Positions 33,700 through 41,785 of a stretch of DNA of 52,148 nucleotides are shown here, one piece after another (position 1 is the first letter of the stretch; each line of letters opens with the position of its first letter). The DNA is from an uncultured Verrucomicrobia subdivision 3 bacterium (GTDB taxonomy: Bacteria; Verrucomicrobiota; Verrucomicrobiia; Limisphaerales; UBA11358), in contig CAINLR010000137.1 of the NCBI GenBank assembly GCA_903850425.1, forward strand, positions 1 through 52,148, written 5' to 3'. The notes beneath the pieces were generated by a model. That model had not been told where the DNA came from and made no database searches. It worked only from the letters and a program-made list of their open reading frames with translations. A program made the translations under genes and the position numbers.

Positions 33700-35115
33700 G
33701 TGAGCACCATCAAATTTGGCACCGACGGCTGGCGCGCGGTCATCGCGCAGGATTTTACGTTTGAAAATGTCGCGCGCGTCGCGCAAGCCACCGCAGATTA
33801 TTGGAGCGCCCATCCGGTGGCGGGCGCTGCCCGCAAAGTCGTCATCGGTTACGATCGCCGTTTCTTCTCGGATCGCTTTGCCCGGACCACCGCCGAAGTA
33901 TTTGCCGGCAATGATTTCCAAGTCGTGCTCACGCCGGAGCCGACACCCACGCCATCCATTTCGTATGCGGTCAAAAATCTCGGCGCGATCGGTGGCGTCA
34001 TGATCACCGCCAGCCACAATCCGCCCATCTTCAATGGCTTCAAACTCAAGTCGCACTTCGGCGGCAGCAGCGGGCCGGAAGAATGCCAGGCCGTCGAATG
34101 TTTATTGGGGCGCAATCCCATTCGCTCGCAAAACTTCGACGTAGCGGTGCGCGCCGGTCAAATATCCGTGGCTGACGTGCGTCCCGCCCACTTCGCCGCC
34201 ATCAAACGGTTGGTGAATTTCAAGCTCATTGCCAAGGCCAAGCTCCGCGTGGCGCACGATGCCTTGTTCGGCGTCGGCGCGGGCGTGTTTGAAACGTTGT
34301 TGGCCAGGACCAATTGCCACGTCACCACACTCAATGGCAAATACGACGTTCTGTTCGGCGGCATTTGCCCTGAACCGTTGCCGAAAAACTATGTGCTCGG
34401 CGGTGCCCAGTTGAAAAGAAATCCGCACGACCTCTGTCTCGTGACCGACGGCGACTCCGACCGCATCGGCGGCATGGATGGACGCGGCCAGCCGATGACC
34501 AACCAGCAAATCATCGCCTTGCTCTTGCACCATCTCGTGTGCAATCGCGGCGAGCGTGGCGTAGTGACCAAGACCTTCAACACCACCGCCATGGTGGACA
34601 AAATGTGCTCCGCCTGGAACCTGCCGCTCACCGAAGTCGGCATCGGCTTTCGATTTATTGCGCCGGAATTGATGAAGCCCGGCGCGCTGTTCGGCGCGGA
34701 AGAGAGCGGCTCGGTCGGCTTCGCCCAGCATATTCCCGAACGCGATGGTTTGGCGGCGGGGCTGTTCCTTTGTGAAATGCTGGCGATGGAAAAAATTTCG
34801 GTGAACCGCATCTACGCGCAGTTGGAAAAGGAATTTGGCCCGCATCGTTACGCCCGCTACGACGCGCATTATCCCTTGGAAAAGCGGGCCACCCTCATGG
34901 CCGCGCTGACGGCCAATCCACCCAAACAACTGCTCCGCTCAAAACTCGTGAAGGTGGACGCACGCGATGGAGTTAAGTATGTGGCAGCCGATTCCACCTG
35001 GCTCATGCTGCGCGGTTCCGGCACCGAACCCGTGTTGCGCATCTATGCCGAAGGGAAGAGCGACGCTGATGTGCAAAAACTCTTGAAGGTGGGCAGCGCG
35101 CTGCTGCGTGGTTAA
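33700..35115 (+). CDS. phosphoglucomutase/phosphomannomutase
   Basis: A 471-aa alpha-D-phosphohexomutase. Start is GTG at 33700, giving STIKFGTDGWRAVIAQDFTF as the N-terminus. The phosphoserine loop is GVMITASHNPPIFNGFKLK, the metal loop LVTDGDSDRIGGMD, the sugar loop LFGAEESGSVGFAQHIPERD (GEESG type), and the phosphate-binding end MLRGSGTEPVLRIYAE. It interconverts hexose 1- and 6-phosphates. Residues cannot tell glucose from mannose preference. Together with the upstream GH15-like gene it fits alpha-glucan metabolism. Confidence 0.95.
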   Translation: MSTIKFGTDGWRAVIAQDFTFENVARVAQATADYWSAHPVAGAARKVVIGYDRRFFSDRFARTTAEVFAGNDFQVVLTPEPTPTPSISYAVKNLGAIGGVMITASHNPPIFNGFKLKSHFGGSSGPEECQAVECLLGRNPIRSQNFDVAVRAGQISVADVRPAHFAAIKRLVNFKLIAKAKLRVAHDALFGVGAGVFETLLARTNCHVTTLNGKYDVLFGGICPEPLPKNYVLGGAQLKRNPHDLCLVTDGDSDRIGGMDGRGQPMTNQQIIALLLHHLVCNRGERGVVTKTFNTTAMVDKMCSAWNLPLTEVGIGFRFIAPELMKPGALFGAEESGSVGFAQHIPERDGLAAGLFLCEMLAMEKISVNRIYAQLEKEFGPHRYARYDAHYPLEKRATLMAALTANPPKQLLRSKLVKVDARDGVKYVAADSTWLMLRGSGTEPVLRIYAEGKSDADVQKLLKVGSALLRG

Positions 35116-35613
35116 ACCAGTGTGACCCTGGTGGCCAAGCCCCGGCGCGCATTAATCAGAGCCTAAATCATTTTCTGAATAATTAGGTTGACTGTTGGCG
35201 CGATTGCCGTCATAAACGGCTTCGCCATGCATGGTTTGGGTGAAATCTGTCGGATAAATGGTTGGGCCGGCGCATTGAACGCATTAACGGACTCCAAGGC
35301 AGACTCGTCTCCCCATCCCATCGGCTTGATCGGCTCCTTTGCCTCCACAACTGCCAACGTCGAACACCAAGCCAGTGTGCTGGCCAAGCAAACCGCCAGT
35401 TGGAGCGCGCTGAAGGGACTCATTGGTAGTCTGGCAGAGAACCTGCGGGCCGTAGCCGGCACCTATACTCAACTTGACCGGCAAAATGGGCGCGATAATG
35501 CGAACGCTGGGAAGCGTAACTTTCACGGTTATTTTGTTAATAGGCGTCCTTTCTCGCCAACCTGCACCTTTTCCGTAAAACCAGAAACAGCCAACCCTTA
35601 ACCCGCACAAAAA
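35116..35613. other. intergenic region with unsupported open frames
   Basis: About 500 bp. On the plus strand a frame from a TTG at 35188 to 35601 (137 codons) holds a helical-looking piece EHQASVLAKQTASWSALKGL; on the minus strand 35163-35462 is also open. Neither has a recognised domain, and neither has a good start. The plus-strand frame may be a decayed gene linked to the downstream 250-aa protein. No repeat or RNA gene is seen. Confidence 0.4.
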
Positions 35614-36366
35614 ATGAGTGATCCCACCCCTACCCCAACGCCAACCCCCACGCCTGTATCCAAAACCAGAGGTCCACGCGGCGATACCAACCAGGAAATC
35701 CTCAACGAACTGGCCACCTCCAAGAAAGTCGTTGCCGCCGCCTTGGACCCCGCCAATGCGCCCAACTTGGTGGCCGTGGATCTGGACGCCACCCTGCCCA
35801 AAAAAATCAGCGATCTCGCCGCCAAAATCACCAAAGACCTGGCGGGATTAAAGAAAGCGCGCGTGGCCAAGAAGATGGCCACCGCCCAGGAAACGGCCGC
35901 CCGTGATAGTTTAATTGCTGTGATCGCGCCCATCCAGACCGCCGCCCGCCGCAAATTCAAGGGCCCCACCGCCACCCAGCGCGATGCCTATTACATTGGC
36001 GCCAGCCTCAGCGTCCAGAGCTTTGACGAGGTTTTGATTGCCGCGCGCAACGTCCTTGCCCGCCTCTTGCCCGGCGACAAGGGTGCGCCGCCGCAAGACG
36101 TGCTGCCCGGCATCAAAGCCACCGGGGCCATCAAGGATCTGGGCGATGCCATCGCCGAATATGACGACGATGACACGGCACAAGACGACCAGCAGCAGGA
36201 AGCGAGCGGGGCCTTGGAGAGCATTTGGGATGACGTGACGGTGCTGGCCGGCCTGCGCCGCGAACTGCAACTGGCCGCCGACCAAGCCTGGCCCTGGCGG
36301 AATCAAGGCGTGGAGACCATCCGCAAAGCCTTCCTCCTCCCCGCCAATCAACCGTTCAAGGATTGA
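35614..36366 (+). CDS. uncharacterised 250-aa protein with Thr-Pro repeat N-terminus
   Basis: Starts MSDPTPTPTPTPTPVSKTRG, a low-complexity (TP)n tail, followed by a mainly helical soluble domain (NQEILNELATSKKVVAAALD, KISDLAAKITKDLAGLKKAR, FDEVLIAARNVLARLLPGD) with an acidic stretch YDDDDTAQDDQQQ about 190-203 and an ending WPWRNQGVETIRKAFLLP. There is no signal peptide or TM segment. I do not recognise the family. The AAAAA before the ATG gives no clear Shine-Dalgarno. A strong hairpin follows at 36433. Confidence 0.7.
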   Translation: MSDPTPTPTPTPTPVSKTRGPRGDTNQEILNELATSKKVVAAALDPANAPNLVAVDLDATLPKKISDLAAKITKDLAGLKKARVAKKMATAQETAARDSLIAVIAPIQTAARRKFKGPTATQRDAYYIGASLSVQSFDEVLIAARNVLARLLPGDKGAPPQDVLPGIKATGAIKDLGDAIAEYDDDDTAQDDQQQEASGALESIWDDVTVLAGLRRELQLAADQAWPWRNQGVETIRKAFLLPANQPFKD

Positions 36367-36432
36367 AATTGATTAGTCATGAATTTGTAGGATGATGGCA
36401 GGCATATGCGCTAACGGCGGAAACGACAATCT

Positions 36433-36466
36433 CCCGGGGCAGGCGGATAACTTGCGCCGCCCCGGG
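36433..36466. repeat. strong GC hairpin between the 250-aa and 1054-aa genes
   Basis: CCCGGGGC at 36433-36440 pairs with GCCCCGGG at 36459-36466. After a one-base bulge the stem continues GGCG/CGCC, leaving a loop of about nine bases. No T run follows, so it may be a weak terminator or a leader structure of the 1054-aa gene starting 53 bp downstream. Confidence 0.75.
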
Positions 36467-36518
36467 TCATCTATCATTTCCGCAAGAGGAAAGGGCATTA
36501 TTTTATGGCTTATTCGAT

Positions 36519-39500
36519 ATGAAAACAAAGGTGGCACTTATTCTCGGCGTGCTAATAACTCTGCTCTCGTCAGGCGCTGCATCAGGCGCTGGCGTCACAA
36601 TCATAACTCATGGCTTAAATGGCAATGCAGATGGGTGGGTGACGGGAATGGCAAATCGGATTCCAGAGTATTCCAGATTTCCAGGAACAAATTATACTTT
36701 CTATAAGCTTTATTTCATACCGGCTGGTGGCGGTTCTTACCAACTGACATGGACACGGCAGGGAGGAAGCCAACCTTCTCTAACCGATTCAGGCGAAATT
36801 GTTGTTGCGCTTGATTGGGGGCCACTCGCAGACGGAAATACGTTCACCACCTACCAAATAGCGACAGTGGTCGCAGCGCAATTAATGAACGCGAGCTTTA
36901 TATCAGAGCTAGGCGGACACGCATTAAGTGAATTGCCGATTCACTTGATTGGCCATAGCCGCGGCGGATCAGTCATGTGCCAGACAAGCTACTTATTGGG
37001 CACAAACGGCGTCTGGGTTGATCATTTAACAACACTCGACCCACATCCTCTGAATGACCCAGCTTTTCCTTTAGATTGGGTGCTCTATTCGGCTGTGGAT
37101 GCCCCTTGCAAAACTTATCAAAATGTTCTGTTCCATGATAACTGCTGGGAGCAGATAGGTTCGTTGGTATATGGAGAACCAGTTTTTGGTGCATACGTGC
37201 GATACCTCACGGCGCTCTCGGGTGGTTATGGAAATACCAGCGATTCTCACTGGGCACATTCCAATGCACATCTTTGGTATCATGGCACGCTCGATCTTGA
37301 CAATCCAGCTAGTGATGGCGACCCGCTAAATCCCATCATTACCAGCACTGAGCGATCTACTTGGTGGGACTCATATGAAAACTATGGGGGCAATGCTGGC
37401 TTCCTCTACAGTCTTATTGGGCGCGGGGATCGAATGAGTTCAGCCCAACCGGAAGGTGATGGTCATGCAATCCGAGACGGATATAATCAAACTTGGGATT
37501 TAGGAGCAGGCGTGACAGGCAATCGCACTTTATTGCCGTCAAATTACAACGCATGGCCAGACGTGATTAAATTGAACCTAACCAGCGCCGTTTCAGCACA
37601 GCAAGGAACGAACATAACCACAAAGATCGCCTATCAGTGGGCGCAACCCGGTAGCAGCAATGCCGCGTTAAGTTTTTATCTCGATAACGATTTCAACCCA
37701 CTCAACAGCAACCAAACATTGATTGGCCAGTTTTCAGCAGCGGGCAGTGGAGTTTCAAGTTCCTTGTATCCGAGCATCGCAGTCAACTTGAACCTCAACG
37801 CGACGAACGCGACTGTCGGATACCATGCCTTGTATGCGAAAATCACGGGCGGTGGCAGAACCCGCTATTTGTATGCGCCCGAAATCATCCAAGTTTTGCC
37901 AGCCGTTATCATTGCCACCCAACCCGCCAGCCAGGCTGTGTGGGCTGGTTCGAATGTCACCTTTACCCTCACCGCTGCCGGTGTGCCCGCGTTGACATAT
38001 CAATGGCGGAAGAATGGGGCAAGCCTCACGGGAGCCACCAATGCCAATTTTACCACCAATAACATCACCACCAACACAGCAGGAATTTTCAGTTGTGTGG
38101 TTTCAAATGCGTTTGGCAATGCGGTCAGTTCCAATGCGGTTTTGACCGTGCTGGTGCCCGACCTGACCAAGCCAACAAATACCATCACCGCGCCGAACGC
38201 CGGCCAACGCTGGAGCGACGCGATATTTAATGTGACCGGCACTGCCGGCGACAACGTGCAGGTTTCCAATGTCTGGTGCCAGCTCAATAACCTGGGCTGG
38301 AATCTGGCAGCCACTGGCAATAATTGGAGCAATTGGACGGCGCAGGTATCACTGCCGCCAGGAACAAACACCATCAGCGCCTATGCCGTTGATACGAGCG
38401 GTAACTTTTCCCTTACCAACAGCGTCACCTTCCAATTTGTGGTGACCAACCAAATTCAAGTCTTAGCAACCGGTTTGGGCAACATCGTGCCGAACTATAA
38501 TAATGCGTGGCTGGAAATCGGACGCAATTACAGCATGACCGCGACGCCGGGAACTGGCTTTAGGTTCACCAACTGGACAGGCAGCCTAGTCACAAGCGCA
38601 GCCGCGTTGAATTTCACGATGGACTCCAACCTGGTATTCGTCGCCAACTTTGTTGATACGAATAATCCGGTGCTGAGTATTACGAATTTGGCGCCCGGCC
38701 AACGCTGGAGCAACGCCGTGTTCACGGTTCGGGGAACGGCGGGCGATAATTGGCAGGTTGCCAATGTTTGGTATCAACTCAACGGAATTGCCTGGAGCAA
38801 TGCCGTCACAAGCAGTGCCTGGACGAATTGGGCGGCGGTGCTGAATCTCGTGCCGGGAACCAATTCGTTGCAGGCGTATGCGGTGGATTCCAGCGGGAAC
38901 GTGTCCGCCACCACCAATTTGAGTTTCGATTTCGTCGTTACCAACCAACTGCAAATTCGCGCCACTGGGTTGGGAGCCATTTCTCCCAATTACAGCAACG
39001 CGTGGCTGGAAGTTGGCCGGCATTACAGCATCACTTCAGCCCCGGCCAATGGTTTTGTGTTTACGAACTGGCTGGTTTCAACGAACTGGATTGGCGGACT
39101 GGCTGTGACTGGCACGAATTTGCAAATCATGATGCAATCAAATCTGACGTTGCAGGCGAACTTTTTGGATGTGGCCAAACCAACCCTCGTCATCAGCACG
39201 CCAACATCGGGACAGAAGATGACCAATGCACTGGCAACCGTCATCGGCACCGCCAGCGACAACTGGCAGGTCAGCAACGTCTGGTATCAACTGAACAACG
39301 GAGTTTGGAGCCCGGGGACAACAACTAACAGCTATACAAACTGGGCAGCACCCATGTTGACGTTGATTGCCGGAACCAATTCGCTGAGAGCATACGCATT
39401 GGATTTGAGCGGAAATATTTCAACGACCAACAGCGTGAGTTTTGTATCAAGCAACACATTCGCGTTGCAACTCCTCTTCACCAACGCGCTGCCGCTGCAA

Positions 39501-39683
39501 ACAAACGGGCTAGTTTTCACTCTGCAACTGTCAACCGGCTTAAACGGCCATATTCAAGTTTCAACGAACTTGATGAGCTGGATCAACTTGACCAATTTCA
39601 TAGGCACCAATTCGACGATTAACTTTTGCGATCCGGCAGCGACCAATTCCGACCGCAGATTTTATCGGGCAACGATTCCGTGA
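36519..39683 (+). CDS. secreted alpha/beta-hydrolase (lipase-like) with Ig-like repeats
   Basis: A 1054-aa exported protein. Signal peptide about 1-23. The hydrolase domain (about 24-370) has the oxyanion motif ITHGLNGN and nucleophile elbow LIGHSRGGS (Ser147). An Ig-like domain follows (about 455-545: TQPASQAVWAGSNVTFTL, LTYQWRKNGASLTG). Then come three copies of a module with GTAxDNxQVxNVWxQLN and PGTNxxxAYAxDxSGN, interleaved with two GLGxIxPNYxNAWLEIGR modules of the bacterial-repeat type. It ends STNLMSWINLTN...RRFYRATIP. The first kilobase is visibly richer in A/T (ATA, TTA, AGA codons) than its neighbours, suggesting transfer. Probably an extracellular esterase. Confidence 0.85.
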   Translation: MKTKVALILGVLITLLSSGAASGAGVTIITHGLNGNADGWVTGMANRIPEYSRFPGTNYTFYKLYFIPAGGGSYQLTWTRQGGSQPSLTDSGEIVVALDWGPLADGNTFTTYQIATVVAAQLMNASFISELGGHALSELPIHLIGHSRGGSVMCQTSYLLGTNGVWVDHLTTLDPHPLNDPAFPLDWVLYSAVDAPCKTYQNVLFHDNCWEQIGSLVYGEPVFGAYVRYLTALSGGYGNTSDSHWAHSNAHLWYHGTLDLDNPASDGDPLNPIITSTERSTWWDSYENYGGNAGFLYSLIGRGDRMSSAQPEGDGHAIRDGYNQTWDLGAGVTGNRTLLPSNYNAWPDVIKLNLTSAVSAQQGTNITTKIAYQWAQPGSSNAALSFYLDNDFNPLNSNQTLIGQFSAAGSGVSSSLYPSIAVNLNLNATNATVGYHALYAKITGGGRTRYLYAPEIIQVLPAVIIATQPASQAVWAGSNVTFTLTAAGVPALTYQWRKNGASLTGATNANFTTNNITTNTAGIFSCVVSNAFGNAVSSNAVLTVLVPDLTKPTNTITAPNAGQRWSDAIFNVTGTAGDNVQVSNVWCQLNNLGWNLAATGNNWSNWTAQVSLPPGTNTISAYAVDTSGNFSLTNSVTFQFVVTNQIQVLATGLGNIVPNYNNAWLEIGRNYSMTATPGTGFRFTNWTGSLVTSAAALNFTMDSNLVFVANFVDTNNPVLSITNLAPGQRWSNAVFTVRGTAGDNWQVANVWYQLNGIAWSNAVTSSAWTNWAAVLNLVPGTNSLQAYAVDSSGNVSATTNLSFDFVVTNQLQIRATGLGAISPNYSNAWLEVGRHYSITSAPANGFVFTNWLVSTNWIGGLAVTGTNLQIMMQSNLTLQANFLDVAKPTLVISTPTSGQKMTNALATVIGTASDNWQVSNVWYQLNNGVWSPGTTTNSYTNWAAPMLTLIAGTNSLRAYALDLSGNISTTNSVSFVSSNTFALQLLFTNALPLQTNGLVFTLQLSTGLNGHIQVSTNLMSWINLTNFIGTNSTINFCDPAATNSDRRFYRATIP

Positions 39684-39746
39684 TTTAATAGGGATAAATG
39701 CGTTTTGTTTCTTGGCGGCGTCCGCCGGCGTCGCTAAATTGCGGGC

Positions 39747-40142
39747 ATGATCAATCGCGGCATTCTCAATCCACAAATCCTGGCCCTGCTCGCGCGCGTG
39801 CGCCACACCAACGCCCTGGTCATAGCCGACCGCGGCTTTCCGTTCTGGCCGGGAATTGAAACGGTGGATGTTTCGGTGGTGGACGATCTGCCGACGGTGT
39901 TGCAACTCATCAAGGCGGTGCGGGCCAACCACAATTTCACGCAGGCTTACATGGCCAAGGAGTTTTTGAGCCCGAACCATAATTTCAAGACGATGCACCA
40001 GAAGTTCCGCGTGGCGTTGCGCGGGGTGCCGACGAAGTTTGAGCCGCATGTGGCGTTCAAGCAGCGCGTGCCGCACGCCATCGGTCTCATCCGCACCGGC
40101 GACACGACGCAATATGCCAATACAATTTTGATTTCCGGTTAA
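39747..40142 (+). CDS. RbsD/FucU-family sugar mutarotase/pyranase
   Basis: A 131-aa protein. NPQILALLARVRHTNALVIA, DRGFPFWPGIETVDVSVVDD and the late QYANTILISG follow the RbsD/FucU layout, including the conserved His in the first loop (RHTN, usually GHxD). These proteins convert between anomeric or ring forms of ribose or fucose. The sugar cannot be told from the sequence. It is followed by a palindromic repeat and an L-arabinose/L-fucose-isomerase-like gene. Confidence 0.9.
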   Translation: MINRGILNPQILALLARVRHTNALVIADRGFPFWPGIETVDVSVVDDLPTVLQLIKAVRANHNFTQAYMAKEFLSPNHNFKTMHQKFRVALRGVPTKFEPHVAFKQRVPHAIGLIRTGDTTQYANTILISG

Positions 40143-40153
40143 ACTTCTTTTTC

Positions 40154-40238
40154 AACCACGAAATACACGAAACACACGAAAGGGAACACGGAACCAATTT
40201 TCCGCTTTTATTTCGTGTGTTCCGTGGGTTTCGTGGTT
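40154..40238. repeat. AACCACGAAATACACGAAA-family palindromic repeat, copy 1
   Basis: Left arm AACCACGAAATACACGAAAC at 40154 and right arm 40211-40238 (TTTCGTGTGTTCCGTGGGTT, then TCGTGGTT) form an inverted repeat of about 28 bp with few mismatches. It separates the FucU-like gene from the isomerase-like gene and ends 13 bp before the latter's ATG. Confidence 0.92.
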
Positions 40239-40251
40239 AACAATTCTTCCC

Positions 40252-41679
40252 ATGAAACTCCCTCTCCGCGTCGGTCTGTTCGGCATCGGCCTGGATACTT
40301 ACTGGCCGCAGTTCAAGGGACTCAAGCCGCGCCTCGAAGGCTATGTGCGCACCGTCCAAAAAAAACTGGAGCGTCCCGGGGTGGCGGTGGTGAACCTCGG
40401 CCTGATTGATAATCCGGTGAAGGCGCTGGAAGCCGGACACCAATTTCGCGCGGCGGATGTGGATGTGATTTTTCTCCACGTCACGACCTACGCGCTTTCG
40501 TCCACGGTGCTGCCGGTGGTGCAGCGCGCGAAAGTGCCGGTCATCATCTTGAACCTCGCGCCTACCGCGGCGATTGATTATGCCAAGTTCAATGCGCTGG
40601 GCGATCGCACGGCGATGACGGGCGACTGGCTGGCGCATTGCGCGGCCTGTCCGGTGCCGGAGATCGCCAACGTCTTCAGCCGCGCGGGCATTGATTTCCA
40701 CCAAGTCACCGGCATGCTGCACGACGATCCGATTTGCTGGAATGAAGTGGATGCGTGGATCGAGGCAGCGCGCGTGGCGCACACGATGTTCCACAATCGG
40801 CTTGGCTTGATGGGGCATTATTATGGCGGGATGCTGGATATATATGCCGACACCACGCTGCAATGCGCCACGTTCGGCGGCCATTTGGAACTCGTGGAGG
40901 TGGATGAACTCGCGGCCTTGCGCCGGGAAGTTTCGGCGGCGCAAATCAAGGCGCGCGTGGCCAATTTCAAGCAGGTGTTCGCCGTGCAGGCAGACTGTTC
41001 ACCGGCGGAATTGGCGCGCGCCGCGAGAACCTCGGTGGCCCTCGACCGCTTGGTGAAGGCACACGACCTGGGTTCGCTCGCGTATTTCTACAACGGCACG
41101 GGCAACGCGGAAAATGAAGATGCGATCAGCTCGATTATTCTTGGCAATTCGCTACTGACCGCGCGCGGCATTCCCGTGGCTGGCGAATACGAGGTGAAAA
41201 ACGCGCAAGCCATGAAGATCCTGGACACATTTGGCGTGGGCGGCTCGTTCACGGAATATTATGCGATGGATTTTGCCGACGATGTGGTGCTGATGGGCCA
41301 TGACGGTCCCGGCCACATCAAGATTGCCGAGGGCAAAACCAAGGTGCGCCCGCTAAAGGTGTATCACGGCAAAGTGGGCCGGGGACTCTCCGTGGAAATG
41401 TCCGTGAAACATGGCCCGGTGACGCTGCTTTCCGTGGTGGAGACGCGCGACGGCAAATTGAAACTGCTCGTCGCCGAGGGGGAATCGGTGGCTGGCCCGA
41501 TTCTGGAAATCGGCAACACGAACAGCCGCTATCGTTTTGCCATCGGCGCGCGGAAATTTGTGAACGACTGGAACGCACACGGTCCAGCGCATCATTGTGC
41601 GGTTGGCATTGGCCACATCGCGGAGAAAATTGACAAGCTGGGCAAGCTGCTGGGCGTGGAAGTGGCGCCAGTAGGCTGA
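40252..41679 (+). CDS. L-arabinose/L-fucose isomerase-family protein
   Basis: A 475-aa protein of the AraA/FucI fold. LRVGLFGIGLDTYWPQFKGL starts it; DVIFLHVTTYALSSTVLPVV, KVPVIILNLAPTAAIDY and a metal/substrate region around GTGNAENEDAISSIILGNSL and ARGIPVAGEYEVKNAQAMKI match the AraA-like branch. HHCAVGIGHIAEKIDKLGKL closes it, with the His pair typical of this family. Substrate unknown; it is not close enough to classical AraA to claim L-arabinose. With the FucU/RbsD-like and GH43-like neighbours it forms a small sugar-catabolism block. Confidence 0.88.
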   Translation: MKLPLRVGLFGIGLDTYWPQFKGLKPRLEGYVRTVQKKLERPGVAVVNLGLIDNPVKALEAGHQFRAADVDVIFLHVTTYALSSTVLPVVQRAKVPVIILNLAPTAAIDYAKFNALGDRTAMTGDWLAHCAACPVPEIANVFSRAGIDFHQVTGMLHDDPICWNEVDAWIEAARVAHTMFHNRLGLMGHYYGGMLDIYADTTLQCATFGGHLELVEVDELAALRREVSAAQIKARVANFKQVFAVQADCSPAELARAARTSVALDRLVKAHDLGSLAYFYNGTGNAENEDAISSIILGNSLLTARGIPVAGEYEVKNAQAMKILDTFGVGGSFTEYYAMDFADDVVLMGHDGPGHIKIAEGKTKVRPLKVYHGKVGRGLSVEMSVKHGPVTLLSVVETRDGKLKLLVAEGESVAGPILEIGNTNSRYRFAIGARKFVNDWNAHGPAHHCAVGIGHIAEKIDKLGKLLGVEVAPVG

Positions 41680-41689
41680 AAGCAAAGTG

Positions 41690-41785
41690 AACATTCAACT
41701 TTCAACATTCAACGCCGAACATCGAACGGCGCGGCGCTGCGGGGCAATCGGACTTTGGGCGTTGAATGTTCAATGTTCAATGTTT
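41690..41785. repeat. AACATTCAAC-family palindromic repeat, copy 3, overlapping a gene start
   Basis: Left arm AACATTCAACTTTCAACATT from 41690 and right arm GTTGAATGTTCAATGTTCAA to 41785, with AACGCC/GGCGTT pairing inside and a GC-rich centre. The ATG of the right arm at 41780-41782 is the best start codon of the downstream secreted gene. Confidence 0.9.

Noticed and set aside
35188-35601. 137-codon plus-strand frame as a real gene
   Set aside because: TTG start without a ribosome binding site, no domain, and an overlapping open frame on the other strand. Kept only as part of the intergenic note.
36433-36466. Possible riboswitch upstream of the secreted hydrolase
   Set aside because: Only one strong hairpin is visible; no conserved riboswitch core that I recognise (checked by eye for GEMM-type c-di-GMP features).
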